Shown here one piece after another: positions 39,707 through 48,251 of a DNA stretch of 64,000 bases. Below the pieces are notes generated by a model. It was not told the DNA's origin, did no database searches, and was given only the letters and a program-made list of their open reading frames with translations. Positions within the stretch are counted from its first letter, which is position 1; each line of letters opens with the position of its first letter. Position numbers and translations under genes: made by a program. This DNA is from Saprospiraceae bacterium (GTDB taxonomy: Bacteria; Bacteroidota; Bacteroidia; Chitinophagales; Saprospiraceae). The stretch covers positions 1 to 64,000 of the forward strand of contig JANQPA010000083.1 in the NCBI GenBank assembly GCA_028285545.1, given 5' to 3'.

Positions 39707-41203
39707 ATGAAGTCAATAGGAATTTTACTGTTTTCCTTGTTTAGTTTAAGTATAACTAGCCAGGGACAAGCCCCAGTTTCTCATCCCAACAGCATCTGGA
39801 AGTTAAACCAAACATTTTCGGATGAATTCAACGAAGGAGTATTAGACATTAATAAATGGAATCATGATCCAAATGATTGGGGAACCTGGTCCTGGGAGCC
39901 AGAAAATGCTTATGTAACAGATAGTGCACTGACACTCCGTATGATACAGAAAACGCATACCAGAAACGGGAAAGAATATTACTTTACCTCTGGAATTGTC
40001 AGAAATGAACAAACGTTCACCTATGGCTATTTCGAAGCCAGAATAAAGGCTAGTGAAAAGGGGCAGGGTACCTGTCCCGCCTTTTGGCTCTACAGTCGAG
40101 GGCAACCCACACCTACAGAAGAAGAAGGAGTAAAATACTGTGAAATTGATGCCATCGAAATTTTTCAGGTTCCTTATGAGCATCAGCGGCTTGAAATGAA
40201 TTTGCATACTCGCATCATTCGTAATGGCAAACTGACTTGGATACGACCCGGCCAGGGATATAAAGAATTAACTCATAATACCTGGGTGGCCCCCTGGGAC
40301 CCACGTGATGATTACCACACTTATGGAGTTTGGAGTCGACTTGATTCAATCTTTTGGTATGTGGATGGGGTTCAACGAGGGGCTAAGAAAAACCATTATT
40401 GGCATCTGCCCATGCATCTGACTGTATCAATGGGATTGAGAACTCCTTATGAGAGGTACATCAATGGTGTGCGGACCGTTATGTTTTACCCTGATACTTC
40501 ACCTGAGGAAGGATTTCCAACTGAAATGTATTGTGATTATGTAAGAGTGTGGAATACAGAGGCCCAATTATACGCAGACCATGAAAAATATTTTAATGCT
40601 GAATTTCCCCTTGCTCAAACTCTTGAATTTGAATGCAGATATTTTGCTGGAAACGGAGAATCGGTTATGGCGGTTGGTGGTAATGGTATAACCTGCAAAC
40701 TACAAGAGATTGATGCAAATGGAAACGTGGTGCAAGAATTAGAGAAGGTAGATGCCTCTGCAGTAGGGAAGCAATCGGGGCTTTCTATATTTAATTTTTC
40801 TCTTGAGGACCTTAAACCAAGCAGCTCTTTACCAGACGGGCACCAATATGTGCTAAGGCCCTCCTTCAAGTCTTCAGAAAATGGTGGAATGGATGTTTTC
40901 CTTAAAGAAGATTATTACCCAATTCAATTAACGTTAGTCACCAGTATCAATGATCCGGAAAGCAAAGAAAAAATTAAAATTATCAATAAAGGAGAGGGTG
41001 TTTTTATCAATAAAGAAGATGGCTTCAAGCAAGCAAAGATAAGGGTATATGACCTGGCAGGTAGAAATCTGTATGTTCAAAAAACTTTACAGGATCAGAT
41101 ATTTTTAGACAGTAATATTTTTCCGGCAACAGGCATTTATTTTATTTCAGTAAAGACCGATATGCATCACAGAGTAGAGAAGGTGATGAGAAACGTCAAT
41201 TAA
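39707..41203 (+). CDS. GH16 kappa-carrageenase-like enzyme with T9SS domain
   Basis: 498-aa secreted endo-hydrolase. Signal peptide (cleavage near SQGQ), GH16 catalytic domain (about 25-285), a beta domain without known family (about 300-410) and a T9SS C-terminal sorting domain (about 420-498). The catalytic motif is E146-I-D148-A-I-E151, with E146 nucleophile and E151 acid/base. Around it, SGIVRNEQTFTYGYFEARIK, CPAFWLYS, NGKLTWIRPGQG, DPRDDYHTYGVW, YWHLPMHLTVSMGLR and EGFPTEMYCDYVRVW strongly recall kappa-carrageenases. It would cut beta-1,4 linkages of kappa-carrageenan or furcellaran outside the cell to neocarrabiose oligosaccharides for SusCD. The next gene is 15 nt downstream. Confidence 0.8.
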   Translation: MKSIGILLFSLFSLSITSQGQAPVSHPNSIWKLNQTFSDEFNEGVLDINKWNHDPNDWGTWSWEPENAYVTDSALTLRMIQKTHTRNGKEYYFTSGIVRNEQTFTYGYFEARIKASEKGQGTCPAFWLYSRGQPTPTEEEGVKYCEIDAIEIFQVPYEHQRLEMNLHTRIIRNGKLTWIRPGQGYKELTHNTWVAPWDPRDDYHTYGVWSRLDSIFWYVDGVQRGAKKNHYWHLPMHLTVSMGLRTPYERYINGVRTVMFYPDTSPEEGFPTEMYCDYVRVWNTEAQLYADHEKYFNAEFPLAQTLEFECRYFAGNGESVMAVGGNGITCKLQEIDANGNVVQELEKVDASAVGKQSGLSIFNFSLEDLKPSSSLPDGHQYVLRPSFKSSENGGMDVFLKEDYYPIQLTLVTSINDPESKEKIKIINKGEGVFINKEDGFKQAKIRVYDLAGRNLYVQKTLQDQIFLDSNIFPATGIYFISVKTDMHHRVEKVMRNVN

Positions 41204-41218
41204 CTAAGCTAACAGATT

Positions 41219-42127
41219 ATGATTTCTAAAAAAACATCTACCTGGTTTGGGTTTACCCTAATTCTTGCTTTTACTCTTTTTTATTGGGCATGTACCAAAG
41301 ATGAAAATCTTACAAACGTGGAGCCTGAAATTCCAAATTTTCTTCCCTTGTCTGATCCCAATAATTCTGGTAATTGGACGCTTAACAATGAAGTAAGCGA
41401 TGAATTTGAGACTACCACTTTGGATGAGAAAAAATGGCTTATTCAAGGTAGAAATGGCGAATACAAATCTAACTTCATCGGCAGAGCCCCTTCACAGTTC
41501 TCTACAGAAAATGTTAGGCTAGAAGATGGTAAATTAAAAATCCAGACTAAATGGGATCCAGGTTTTCAGTATAGTAGTAATGTCCAAACTTATTCAGATG
41601 GCTCCTCATACAAATACGAAAACATAAGTACTGCAGCAGTCATTAGCAGGGAGTATTTTTATCACGGATATATGGAGATAAAATGTAAGGCAGCAAATAC
41701 TTCAGTTAGTAGTTCATTCTGGATGACTGGATCAAATTCCGAATTAGATGTATTCGAATTTGTGGGAAACCCGGCCCAGCCTTGGAAAAAGCATCTTAAA
41801 AAAGAATTTAAATCCACTATCCACGATTGGGCACCCGGTAAAGGCGGCCAGCCAGTGTGGTCCAATAAACTGGAACTTGATTGGGAAGTAGCATCCGACT
41901 TTCATGTTTATGCTTGTGAATGGGATGCTGAAAATCTCAAATTTTATGCAGACGGTGTCTTGATCAAGAGTATTTCTAAAACTGAGTTAGGGGAGGCCTG
42001 GATACTAAATGGCCCATTATGGATCTGGGTAGATTCTGAAACCTTCCCCTGGCATGGATTACCTACAGAGACGGACCTTCCTGAAGATTTTGAGATTGAA
42101 TACATAAGGGTTTGGCAGAAAAAATAA
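41219..42127 (+). CDS. GH16 lipoprotein, galactanase type
   Basis: 302-aa lipoprotein (lipobox YWAC), probably surface-exposed. One GH16 domain with the catalytic motif E175-L-D177-V-F-E180 of the ExDxxE beta-bulge type. Motifs GRAPSQFSTENVRLEDGKL and GYMEIKCKA are shared with the GH16 at 44301 but not with the kappa-carrageenase-like neighbour, so they form a different subfamily, possibly acting on low-sulfated beta-carrageenan/furcellaran, agar or porphyran stretches. No extra domain. It closes the CBM-GH16 unit. Confidence 0.8.
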   Translation: MISKKTSTWFGFTLILAFTLFYWACTKDENLTNVEPEIPNFLPLSDPNNSGNWTLNNEVSDEFETTTLDEKKWLIQGRNGEYKSNFIGRAPSQFSTENVRLEDGKLKIQTKWDPGFQYSSNVQTYSDGSSYKYENISTAAVISREYFYHGYMEIKCKAANTSVSSSFWMTGSNSELDVFEFVGNPAQPWKKHLKKEFKSTIHDWAPGKGGQPVWSNKLELDWEVASDFHVYACEWDAENLKFYADGVLIKSISKTELGEAWILNGPLWIWVDSETFPWHGLPTETDLPEDFEIEYIRVWQKK

Positions 42128-42218
42128 ATTTATTTAATGATAAGTTATTTCGAAATTAAGTGGAAATAAGTCGCTGTTCGGTTTTAAAAACTAATATTAC
42201 CTTCAATAACCCACAAAA

Positions 42219-42247
42219 GGTAAAATAATGTAAAAACAGGGTAAATT
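42219..42247 (+). promoter_or_regulatory. PUL operator copy 3 (GH127-GH16-transporter operon)
   Basis: Half sites GGTAAAA, TGTAAAA and GGGTAAA with the same 10-11 bp spacing, followed by a CATGCA variant of the shared CATCAA. The TTTG element here (42275-42278) lies 27 nt away, 5 nt closer than in the other copies. The GH127 start lies 66 nt beyond the site. Confidence 0.75.
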
Positions 42248-42313
42248 CCATGCATCCCTACCTTCCAATATTCCTTTGTTTTATATTCAGAAAAAATTAG
42301 AACCGGAGGAATT

Positions 42314-44272
42314 ATGACCAATAATAAAATCAGCTTACATACCCGCTTCAAAAACTTAAACATCGGAGATTGCCGCTGGACTACTGGCTTTTGGGCGGAC
42401 AAATTCAAGGCCTGTCAGGAATCCATGCTACCATATATGGAAGATTTACTTTGTGGCGACATTGGCCACGCCCTAAATAACTTCAAAATTGCCGCCGGGC
42501 AAAAGGAAGGAGAGCATAATGGAATGTTTTGGCATGATGGGGATTTTTACAAATGGATGGAAGCAGCTATGTATGTTTATGCCCAAAATGGGGATGAGAA
42601 AATATTACAAAAACTGGATGAATACATTTCAATAATTGCTGAAGCACAAATGGAGGATGGGTATTTACAAACTCAAATTCAATTGCGGCCAAATATAGAT
42701 CGCTACGAAAATCGTAAATACCATGAAATGTATAATACAGGCCACCTCCTAATAAGTGCTTGTGTCCATCACCAAGTAAGCGGCCAGCGAAACTTCCTGG
42801 ATATAGCCATAAAACATGCCGATTTGCTCTATACTATTTTCTACCCAGAAACCAAACAGTTTGGGCGTTTTGGCTTTAACCAAACCCAGATTATGGGACT
42901 GGTAGAACTGTATCGTGTTACCAAAAATAAAAAATACCTTGACCTGGCTGAACGCTTCATCAATCGCCGAGGAAAATACCTAGTTGAACATCATTCGACT
43001 ACAGAGGGCTATCCAATAGGTGATATGGTACAGGAACGAATTCCTATTCGGGAAGCTAGTGAGGCTGCTGGACATGCTGTGCTTGCACTTTATTATTATG
43101 CTGGAGCTGCTGATGTTTATTCCGAAACAGGAGAAAAAGCCCTGATTGATGCCCTGAATCGTCTCTGGGAAAGTGTTACACAAAAGAAAATGTATGTTAC
43201 AGGAGCTGTTGGGCAAACTCATTATGGTGCTTCCTCAAACAGGGATAAGATCGAAGAAGGTTTCATAGATGATTACATGATGCCTAATATGACTGCCTAT
43301 AATGAGACATGCGCCAATATTTGTAACGCCATGTTCAGCTACCGAATGTTGGGTATAGAAGGCAAATCAAAGTATGCAGATATCATAGAATTGGTATTGT
43401 TCAATAGTGCCTTATCAGGAATCAGCATTGAAGGAAAGGATTATTTCTATGCCAACCCTCTCAGGATGATCCATGGTTCCAGAAAATATAATGATCATGA
43501 AAGCGCCACAGAAACTCCAGAGAGAGAACCTTATTTGGAATGCTTCTGTTGCCCACCAAATTTGGTAAGAACCATTGCCAAGGTTTCAAAATGGGCCTAC
43601 AGTCTTACTGAGAATGGACTTGCTGTTAATCTATACGGTGGCAATATATTGGATACCCAACTTTTAGATGGATCAAAGCTTAGGCTAAGCCAAACTACTC
43701 AATATCCATGGGAAGGCCAGATCCAGATTAGAATCGAAGAATGTAAGAGCACCCCTTTTGAAATTTTGCTTCGAATTCCTGATTGGGCTGAAACAACAAC
43801 TATAAGTATTAATGGAGAACCCATTCAATCAGCAATTACCGCAGGTGCTTTTTTAAAAATTGAAAAAACCTGGCAGTCAGGGGATCAAATCCTAATTGAT
43901 ATGCCCATGGATATCCTCTTTTTAGAAGGGCATCCTCGAATTGAAGAAGTTCGTAATCAGGTTGCTGTAAAACGTGGTCCCATTGTTTACTGTATTGAGT
44001 CGCCTGACCTGCCGGAAAAAACTTCAATATTAAACATATACCTAGATGCTGGCGCTGAAATGGTCAGCAAACACCAGCCTGACTTATTAGGCGGAGTGAC
44101 TACCATTGAAGGAAATCTTCTCATCCGAACCAATGGGGAAGAGGGATTATATCGAAAGGTGCTCCATCCAAAATGGGATACCCATAAAACACAGTTGGTC
44201 CCTTATTTTGCCTGGAGCAATCGAGGTTTGGCGGAGATGACCGTATTCCTGCCGGTAATTTGGAAGAACTGA
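42314..44272 (+). CDS. GH127 glycosidase without signal peptide (anhydro-D-galactosidase candidate)
   Basis: 652-aa DUF1680/GH127 protein. The start at 42314 is backed by a GGAGG ribosome-binding site 4 nt upstream, and no in-frame signal sequence precedes it, so the enzyme should be cytoplasmic. An (alpha/alpha)6 barrel is expected, with the zinc/catalytic set of GH127: E331 and C333 (NETCA), C410, C412 and nearby C413 (CFCCPPN). Founding GH127 members are beta-L-arabinofuranosidases, but members in carrageenan loci act as alpha-1,3-(3,6-anhydro)-D-galactosidases, the expected role here. It is strongly similar throughout to the exported paralogue at 51396. First gene of the unit under operator copy 3. 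Confidence 0.82.
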   Translation: MTNNKISLHTRFKNLNIGDCRWTTGFWADKFKACQESMLPYMEDLLCGDIGHALNNFKIAAGQKEGEHNGMFWHDGDFYKWMEAAMYVYAQNGDEKILQKLDEYISIIAEAQMEDGYLQTQIQLRPNIDRYENRKYHEMYNTGHLLISACVHHQVSGQRNFLDIAIKHADLLYTIFYPETKQFGRFGFNQTQIMGLVELYRVTKNKKYLDLAERFINRRGKYLVEHHSTTEGYPIGDMVQERIPIREASEAAGHAVLALYYYAGAADVYSETGEKALIDALNRLWESVTQKKMYVTGAVGQTHYGASSNRDKIEEGFIDDYMMPNMTAYNETCANICNAMFSYRMLGIEGKSKYADIIELVLFNSALSGISIEGKDYFYANPLRMIHGSRKYNDHESATETPEREPYLECFCCPPNLVRTIAKVSKWAYSLTENGLAVNLYGGNILDTQLLDGSKLRLSQTTQYPWEGQIQIRIEECKSTPFEILLRIPDWAETTTISINGEPIQSAITAGAFLKIEKTWQSGDQILIDMPMDILFLEGHPRIEEVRNQVAVKRGPIVYCIESPDLPEKTSILNIYLDAGAEMVSKHQPDLLGGVTTIEGNLLIRTNGEEGLYRKVLHPKWDTHKTQLVPYFAWSNRGLAEMTVFLPVIWKN

Positions 44273-44300
44273 TTTTACCTAATGCTAAAAAAAAAGAAAA

Positions 44301-45782
44301 ATGAATTTCTCTTTCAAAAAATATATTGTACTCCTTGTATTTTGTTTAGCCGGATTTTTGATTTCAAGTTGTGAATCAACCATAAAAACATCAAGTGAAA
44401 AGACAGAGATAATAACTCCTTTTTCTGATCCAGAAAATTTAGAAGGATGGGTACTCAATCAAGAATTAAGTGATGAATTTGAGGGGACCACTTTGGATAC
44501 CAATAAATGGTTTGTCGAAGGCCAAAATGGAGACTACTACATCTGGAAAGGCCGCCCTCCTTCACAGTTTGCCCCTCATAATGCAATTGTGGAAGACGGC
44601 AAACTAAAAATCAGATCCCAGTGGGAACCCAACTATAATTTTGTAAAAGAAAATTATGCTGATGGAAGCAATAATGATGCCTATGGCATTTTTGAAGGCA
44701 AACCTCTTCCTGTCACTACCGCAGCAGTTATTACAAAAAAAAGGTTTTTGTATGGATATATGGAGGTCAAATCCAAAGTTGGTAACTCCAACATGACCGG
44801 TGCATTTTGGGCCATTGGATATGAACAGGAATTAGATATTTATGAACAAATGGGTAACCCAAAGATCGAGGGCAGTATAAAGGCGAATACCGTTCGAACA
44901 GCAGTTCATGATTGGAGTCCTCCTGCTGTCCGACCAACAAAGGCTTTTGGAAATGATGAAACCGTACCATATCGTACGGCAGATGAATTTCATGTTTACG
45001 GGGCAGAATGGGGGGAGGATTATTTGAAAATTTATAGGGATGGAGAGTTGACCTATCATGTAAATCAAGATGAGCTAGGTACAGATTGGGTGCTCAATAA
45101 TCCCATGGAAATCTGGCTAGATTCTGAAGTTTTTAAGTGGTTAGGCGTACCACATGAAGAAGAACTCCCAGCCGATTTTGAAATTGAATACATGCGGGTT
45201 TGGCAAAAGCCAAACGATAATTTGCTACCAAAACAATTTTATGGATTTGAAGGTCCAGTTTTGTTTGAAGAGAATCCACGTCCCCTGAAGATGGTTCCCG
45301 AAAGCTCAGTACCAAATGTTTATCAAAAATTTTGGATGATTGATACAGCAAGTGCCCAATATTTTGTCCTTAATGAAGGGGTCTATGCTACAGGAGTCAA
45401 TAGTTTGGAATTTAAAGGCTTTGGAAAAAATGAAAAATTGGAAACCGAAAAAGTTGTAGCTCTATCACCGGAAGGCGCTGTAGATATTCCAGCTGGCGAG
45501 TATACTCTTTCCTTAAAGGTTTTGAAAAAACAAGGCCGAGATGTCAAGAAGATATACCTATCCTTTGAAAATCCTAAACTGGAAATACCCATTGATCTTA
45601 GGGACTTGGAAAGAGATAAATGGATAAGCATTGAACACAAGTTTTCTAAATCATCCCCTTCAAGTGCCAATGATCAATTTAAAATTGAAGTTCGAAAAGA
45701 GGACGTTCCAGAAGTAAAAGCTGCTCAATTTTACATTGATGATATAGTAATTCGAGGTAGCGATAGGGGAGACATACAATAA
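44301..45782 (+). CDS. GH16 lipoprotein with C-terminal beta domain
   Basis: 493-aa lipoprotein (lipobox ISSC). GH16 domain (about 45-305) with catalytic E177-L-D179-I-Y-E182 and the GRPPSQFAPHNAIVEDGKL motif shared with the GH16 at 41219. Residues about 315-490 form an extra beta-rich region (ends with FYIDDIVIRGSD, as in galactose-binding-like CBMs), likely a carbohydrate-binding module. It is located between the cytoplasmic GH127 and the clan GH-A hydrolase with gaps of 28 and 13 nt. Substrate: a galactan backbone, subfamily not resolved. Confidence 0.8.
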   Translation: MNFSFKKYIVLLVFCLAGFLISSCESTIKTSSEKTEIITPFSDPENLEGWVLNQELSDEFEGTTLDTNKWFVEGQNGDYYIWKGRPPSQFAPHNAIVEDGKLKIRSQWEPNYNFVKENYADGSNNDAYGIFEGKPLPVTTAAVITKKRFLYGYMEVKSKVGNSNMTGAFWAIGYEQELDIYEQMGNPKIEGSIKANTVRTAVHDWSPPAVRPTKAFGNDETVPYRTADEFHVYGAEWGEDYLKIYRDGELTYHVNQDELGTDWVLNNPMEIWLDSEVFKWLGVPHEEELPADFEIEYMRVWQKPNDNLLPKQFYGFEGPVLFEENPRPLKMVPESSVPNVYQKFWMIDTASAQYFVLNEGVYATGVNSLEFKGFGKNEKLETEKVVALSPEGAVDIPAGEYTLSLKVLKKQGRDVKKIYLSFENPKLEIPIDLRDLERDKWISIEHKFSKSSPSSANDQFKIEVRKEDVPEVKAAQFYIDDIVIRGSDRGDIQ

Positions 45783-45795
45783 AAAATCAGCTAAA

Positions 45796-48183
45796 ATGAA
45801 AAATGAGAATTTCCTGTCCATAAAATTCTTGCTGGGCTTGATACTAATTATTTTATTTCATGCCTGTTCAGATAAAAGTTCGTATGAACAAGAAGCATTA
45901 AAAAAAATAAGTAGGCTAGAAGCCTTAATGAATAAAGCTAAGGAGAAATCTATTGATGTGGTAAGGGAAGAAACTCTGCTTTGGTTCTCAAAAGAGTTTT
46001 TAAAATTCGCCAATTGGGACGAAACCAATAAGGATGCCGTTGAAAAGCTCTTTGGCTATTATGCTCAGTATGAAAAAGATAAAGAAAAATATGCTGAAGA
46101 ATTGCCCGATTTGGAAAGACAAAAGGTTATTGAGATGTTGGACAAGGGCATCGAAAATTTAAACTTGATATTAGAAGGAAGCATAACAAGACGACCCGTT
46201 AATAAAATTGACTGGCAAAATATTGAAGTAGGTGAAGATGAACTTTTAAGTAATGGAAAGCCTGTTTTTTTATTTGATTATTTTTCCAAAACAGTAGGAT
46301 CTCCTCTTACCAATACAAATATTTACAATGATCATTTAGGAGCCATTTTTCATGGTGGAGAAAACCTTTACCCTGTTGATCATGACCGAGCCATCAACTC
46401 CTTCCTCCTAAACGAAGATGGAACCTTTGATGAAGAATTAATGAAAGAAGTAACCGGTATTTCGAATACCAATGTTGGATTCCTTTTGTACTGGAATATG
46501 GGAATTCCGGAATGGCTTGAAAAAAGAGAGCCTGAAGTTAGAAAAGGTCGCTCTCTATTTACCGGTTATGATGTTGATAACCCACTAGTAAGGGAAGTAT
46601 GGGGTAAGATTATACGAAAGACCGGTGAGCTTACCAAAGGAAAAAAAGTAACTCAATTAGGCTATATCTTATCCAATGAACCACATTGGTTTTCTGAAAA
46701 AGGGCATTGGACACAAAAGTACAAAGAGATGAATTCCATTTCATCTTATACGCTAAACAAGTTTAAAACCTGGCTAGCGGATAAGTATGACCAAAAAATT
46801 AGAGAATTAAATAAGAATTGGAAAAGCTCTTTTTCAGATTTTAATGAGGTAGAGGTCGAAATCCCCATGGATACATCAAAAAGAGGCTTGCCCATATGGT
46901 ATGATTGGTGCCGTTTTAATATGGACCGAGGCATAGATTGGTTTACTTTTATTCAACAAGAACTACGAACAACTAATCCTGATGCGGACACCCATATAAA
47001 AATAATGCCCAAACTATTTACGGATCATTATCGATCTCATGGAATTGATCTGGAAGCCCTAACAGAACTGACATCGATGATAGGTGACGATGCCATGACT
47101 TTGGGAGGGAGAGATTTGAGAACATCAAAACCTGCTAAATGGGAATCTAAATATGCCTATTTCTGGGAAGAACTTGCTATGTCTTATGACTTTATGGAAT
47201 CTGTTGCTCCCGATAAAATTCATATAAACTCTGAAACCCATTTTCTATCCTCTTCTCGCTGGAAAGATTTACATACTTCTCCTGATTATGTAAGAAACTG
47301 TTTTTGGCTGGCAACCCTCCACGGTATGGATGTTGGAATATCTTGGTTTTGGGCCAGGGATGCAGATGGATCTCCTGAAGATAGGCTGGAAGGAGAGTTG
47401 GATTTTTTTGATCCTGCTCTAGCAGGTTCTTACGCTGGCTCAGCTAACATGCAGCCCCAAACGGTCAATGAGGTGGCCCAGGTTTATATGGATATGAATA
47501 GTTTTTCAGAGGAAATTTTAGCACTGCGGAAGCAACGCAAACCTATCCGATTATTTTATACTGAAACCTCAGCCATCAATAAGAAATCCTATATAAAAGA
47601 ACAATTTGAATTATATGAATCATTGTATTTTGAAGGATTCCCAATAGGTTTTGCCACCGAAAAAATTATTAAAAAACAAGAAAACAGTCAATGGGATGTA
47701 GTTGTGGTTCATAAAACACCTTTCGTAACCGATAAGGAATTTAGTGCTCTTCAGACTTATCTAGATAATGGCGGAACGGTCATCATGGATAATAATAGCA
47801 TATCTAAAAATGAATATGGTCAGGAACGCCAGCAAAATTTAAAAAAGGGGAAAGGGGAAATTGTATTGTTAGAAGAAGGTAGTGATCTAGATGATGTAAA
47901 AAATATCACCCTGAAAACCATTTCCGAAAATAACCATGACCTGGTGCTTACTGAATCAAATGGAACGCCACACAAAGGCTGTACCTGGAGGGTTACAAAA
48001 AATACTGTAGGGGTTTACTTGATGACCATTCTTAATGTTGGAAAAAACTCAGCTCAACTTAAAATCGGACTAAAGAACGGAAATAAAGTAAATGGCATAA
48101 ATATGTTAACAGGACAAAGCTTAGGAGATGAATTTGAATTAAATCCGATGGGAGTTTTATTGCTTGAAGTCAAAGAGAATTAA
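45796..48183 (+). CDS. Clan GH-A glycoside hydrolase lipoprotein, family unassigned
   Basis: 795-aa lipoprotein (lipobox FHAC). An N-terminal helical segment (about 30-125, KISRLEALMNKAKEK type) precedes a (beta/alpha)8 barrel of about 400 residues. The acid/base is probably Glu295 in LSNEPHW and the nucleophile Glu480 in INSETHF, the N-E-P and strand-7 Glu pattern of clan GH-A. The C-terminal part (about 600-795) contains a Rossmann-like segment (DVVVVHKTPFVTDKEF, YLDNGGTVIMDNNS) as in the trimerisation domain of GH42, then a small beta domain. It resembles GH42, GH50 and GH167 in layout without a clean match. In this locus an exo-acting beta-neocarrabiose-releasing or beta-galactosidase role is likely. 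Confidence 0.65.
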   Translation: MKNENFLSIKFLLGLILIILFHACSDKSSYEQEALKKISRLEALMNKAKEKSIDVVREETLLWFSKEFLKFANWDETNKDAVEKLFGYYAQYEKDKEKYAEELPDLERQKVIEMLDKGIENLNLILEGSITRRPVNKIDWQNIEVGEDELLSNGKPVFLFDYFSKTVGSPLTNTNIYNDHLGAIFHGGENLYPVDHDRAINSFLLNEDGTFDEELMKEVTGISNTNVGFLLYWNMGIPEWLEKREPEVRKGRSLFTGYDVDNPLVREVWGKIIRKTGELTKGKKVTQLGYILSNEPHWFSEKGHWTQKYKEMNSISSYTLNKFKTWLADKYDQKIRELNKNWKSSFSDFNEVEVEIPMDTSKRGLPIWYDWCRFNMDRGIDWFTFIQQELRTTNPDADTHIKIMPKLFTDHYRSHGIDLEALTELTSMIGDDAMTLGGRDLRTSKPAKWESKYAYFWEELAMSYDFMESVAPDKIHINSETHFLSSSRWKDLHTSPDYVRNCFWLATLHGMDVGISWFWARDADGSPEDRLEGELDFFDPALAGSYAGSANMQPQTVNEVAQVYMDMNSFSEEILALRKQRKPIRLFYTETSAINKKSYIKEQFELYESLYFEGFPIGFATEKIIKKQENSQWDVVVVHKTPFVTDKEFSALQTYLDNGGTVIMDNNSISKNEYGQERQQNLKKGKGEIVLLEEGSDLDDVKNITLKTISENNHDLVLTESNGTPHKGCTWRVTKNTVGVYLMTILNVGKNSAQLKIGLKNGNKVNGINMLTGQSLGDEFELNPMGVLLLEVKEN

Positions 48184-48251
48184 TTCAATGATTGTAAATA
48201 GCAAATCAAAAAAAATCATTTTGTCCACTTGCTAAGTCAAAATAAATAAAC

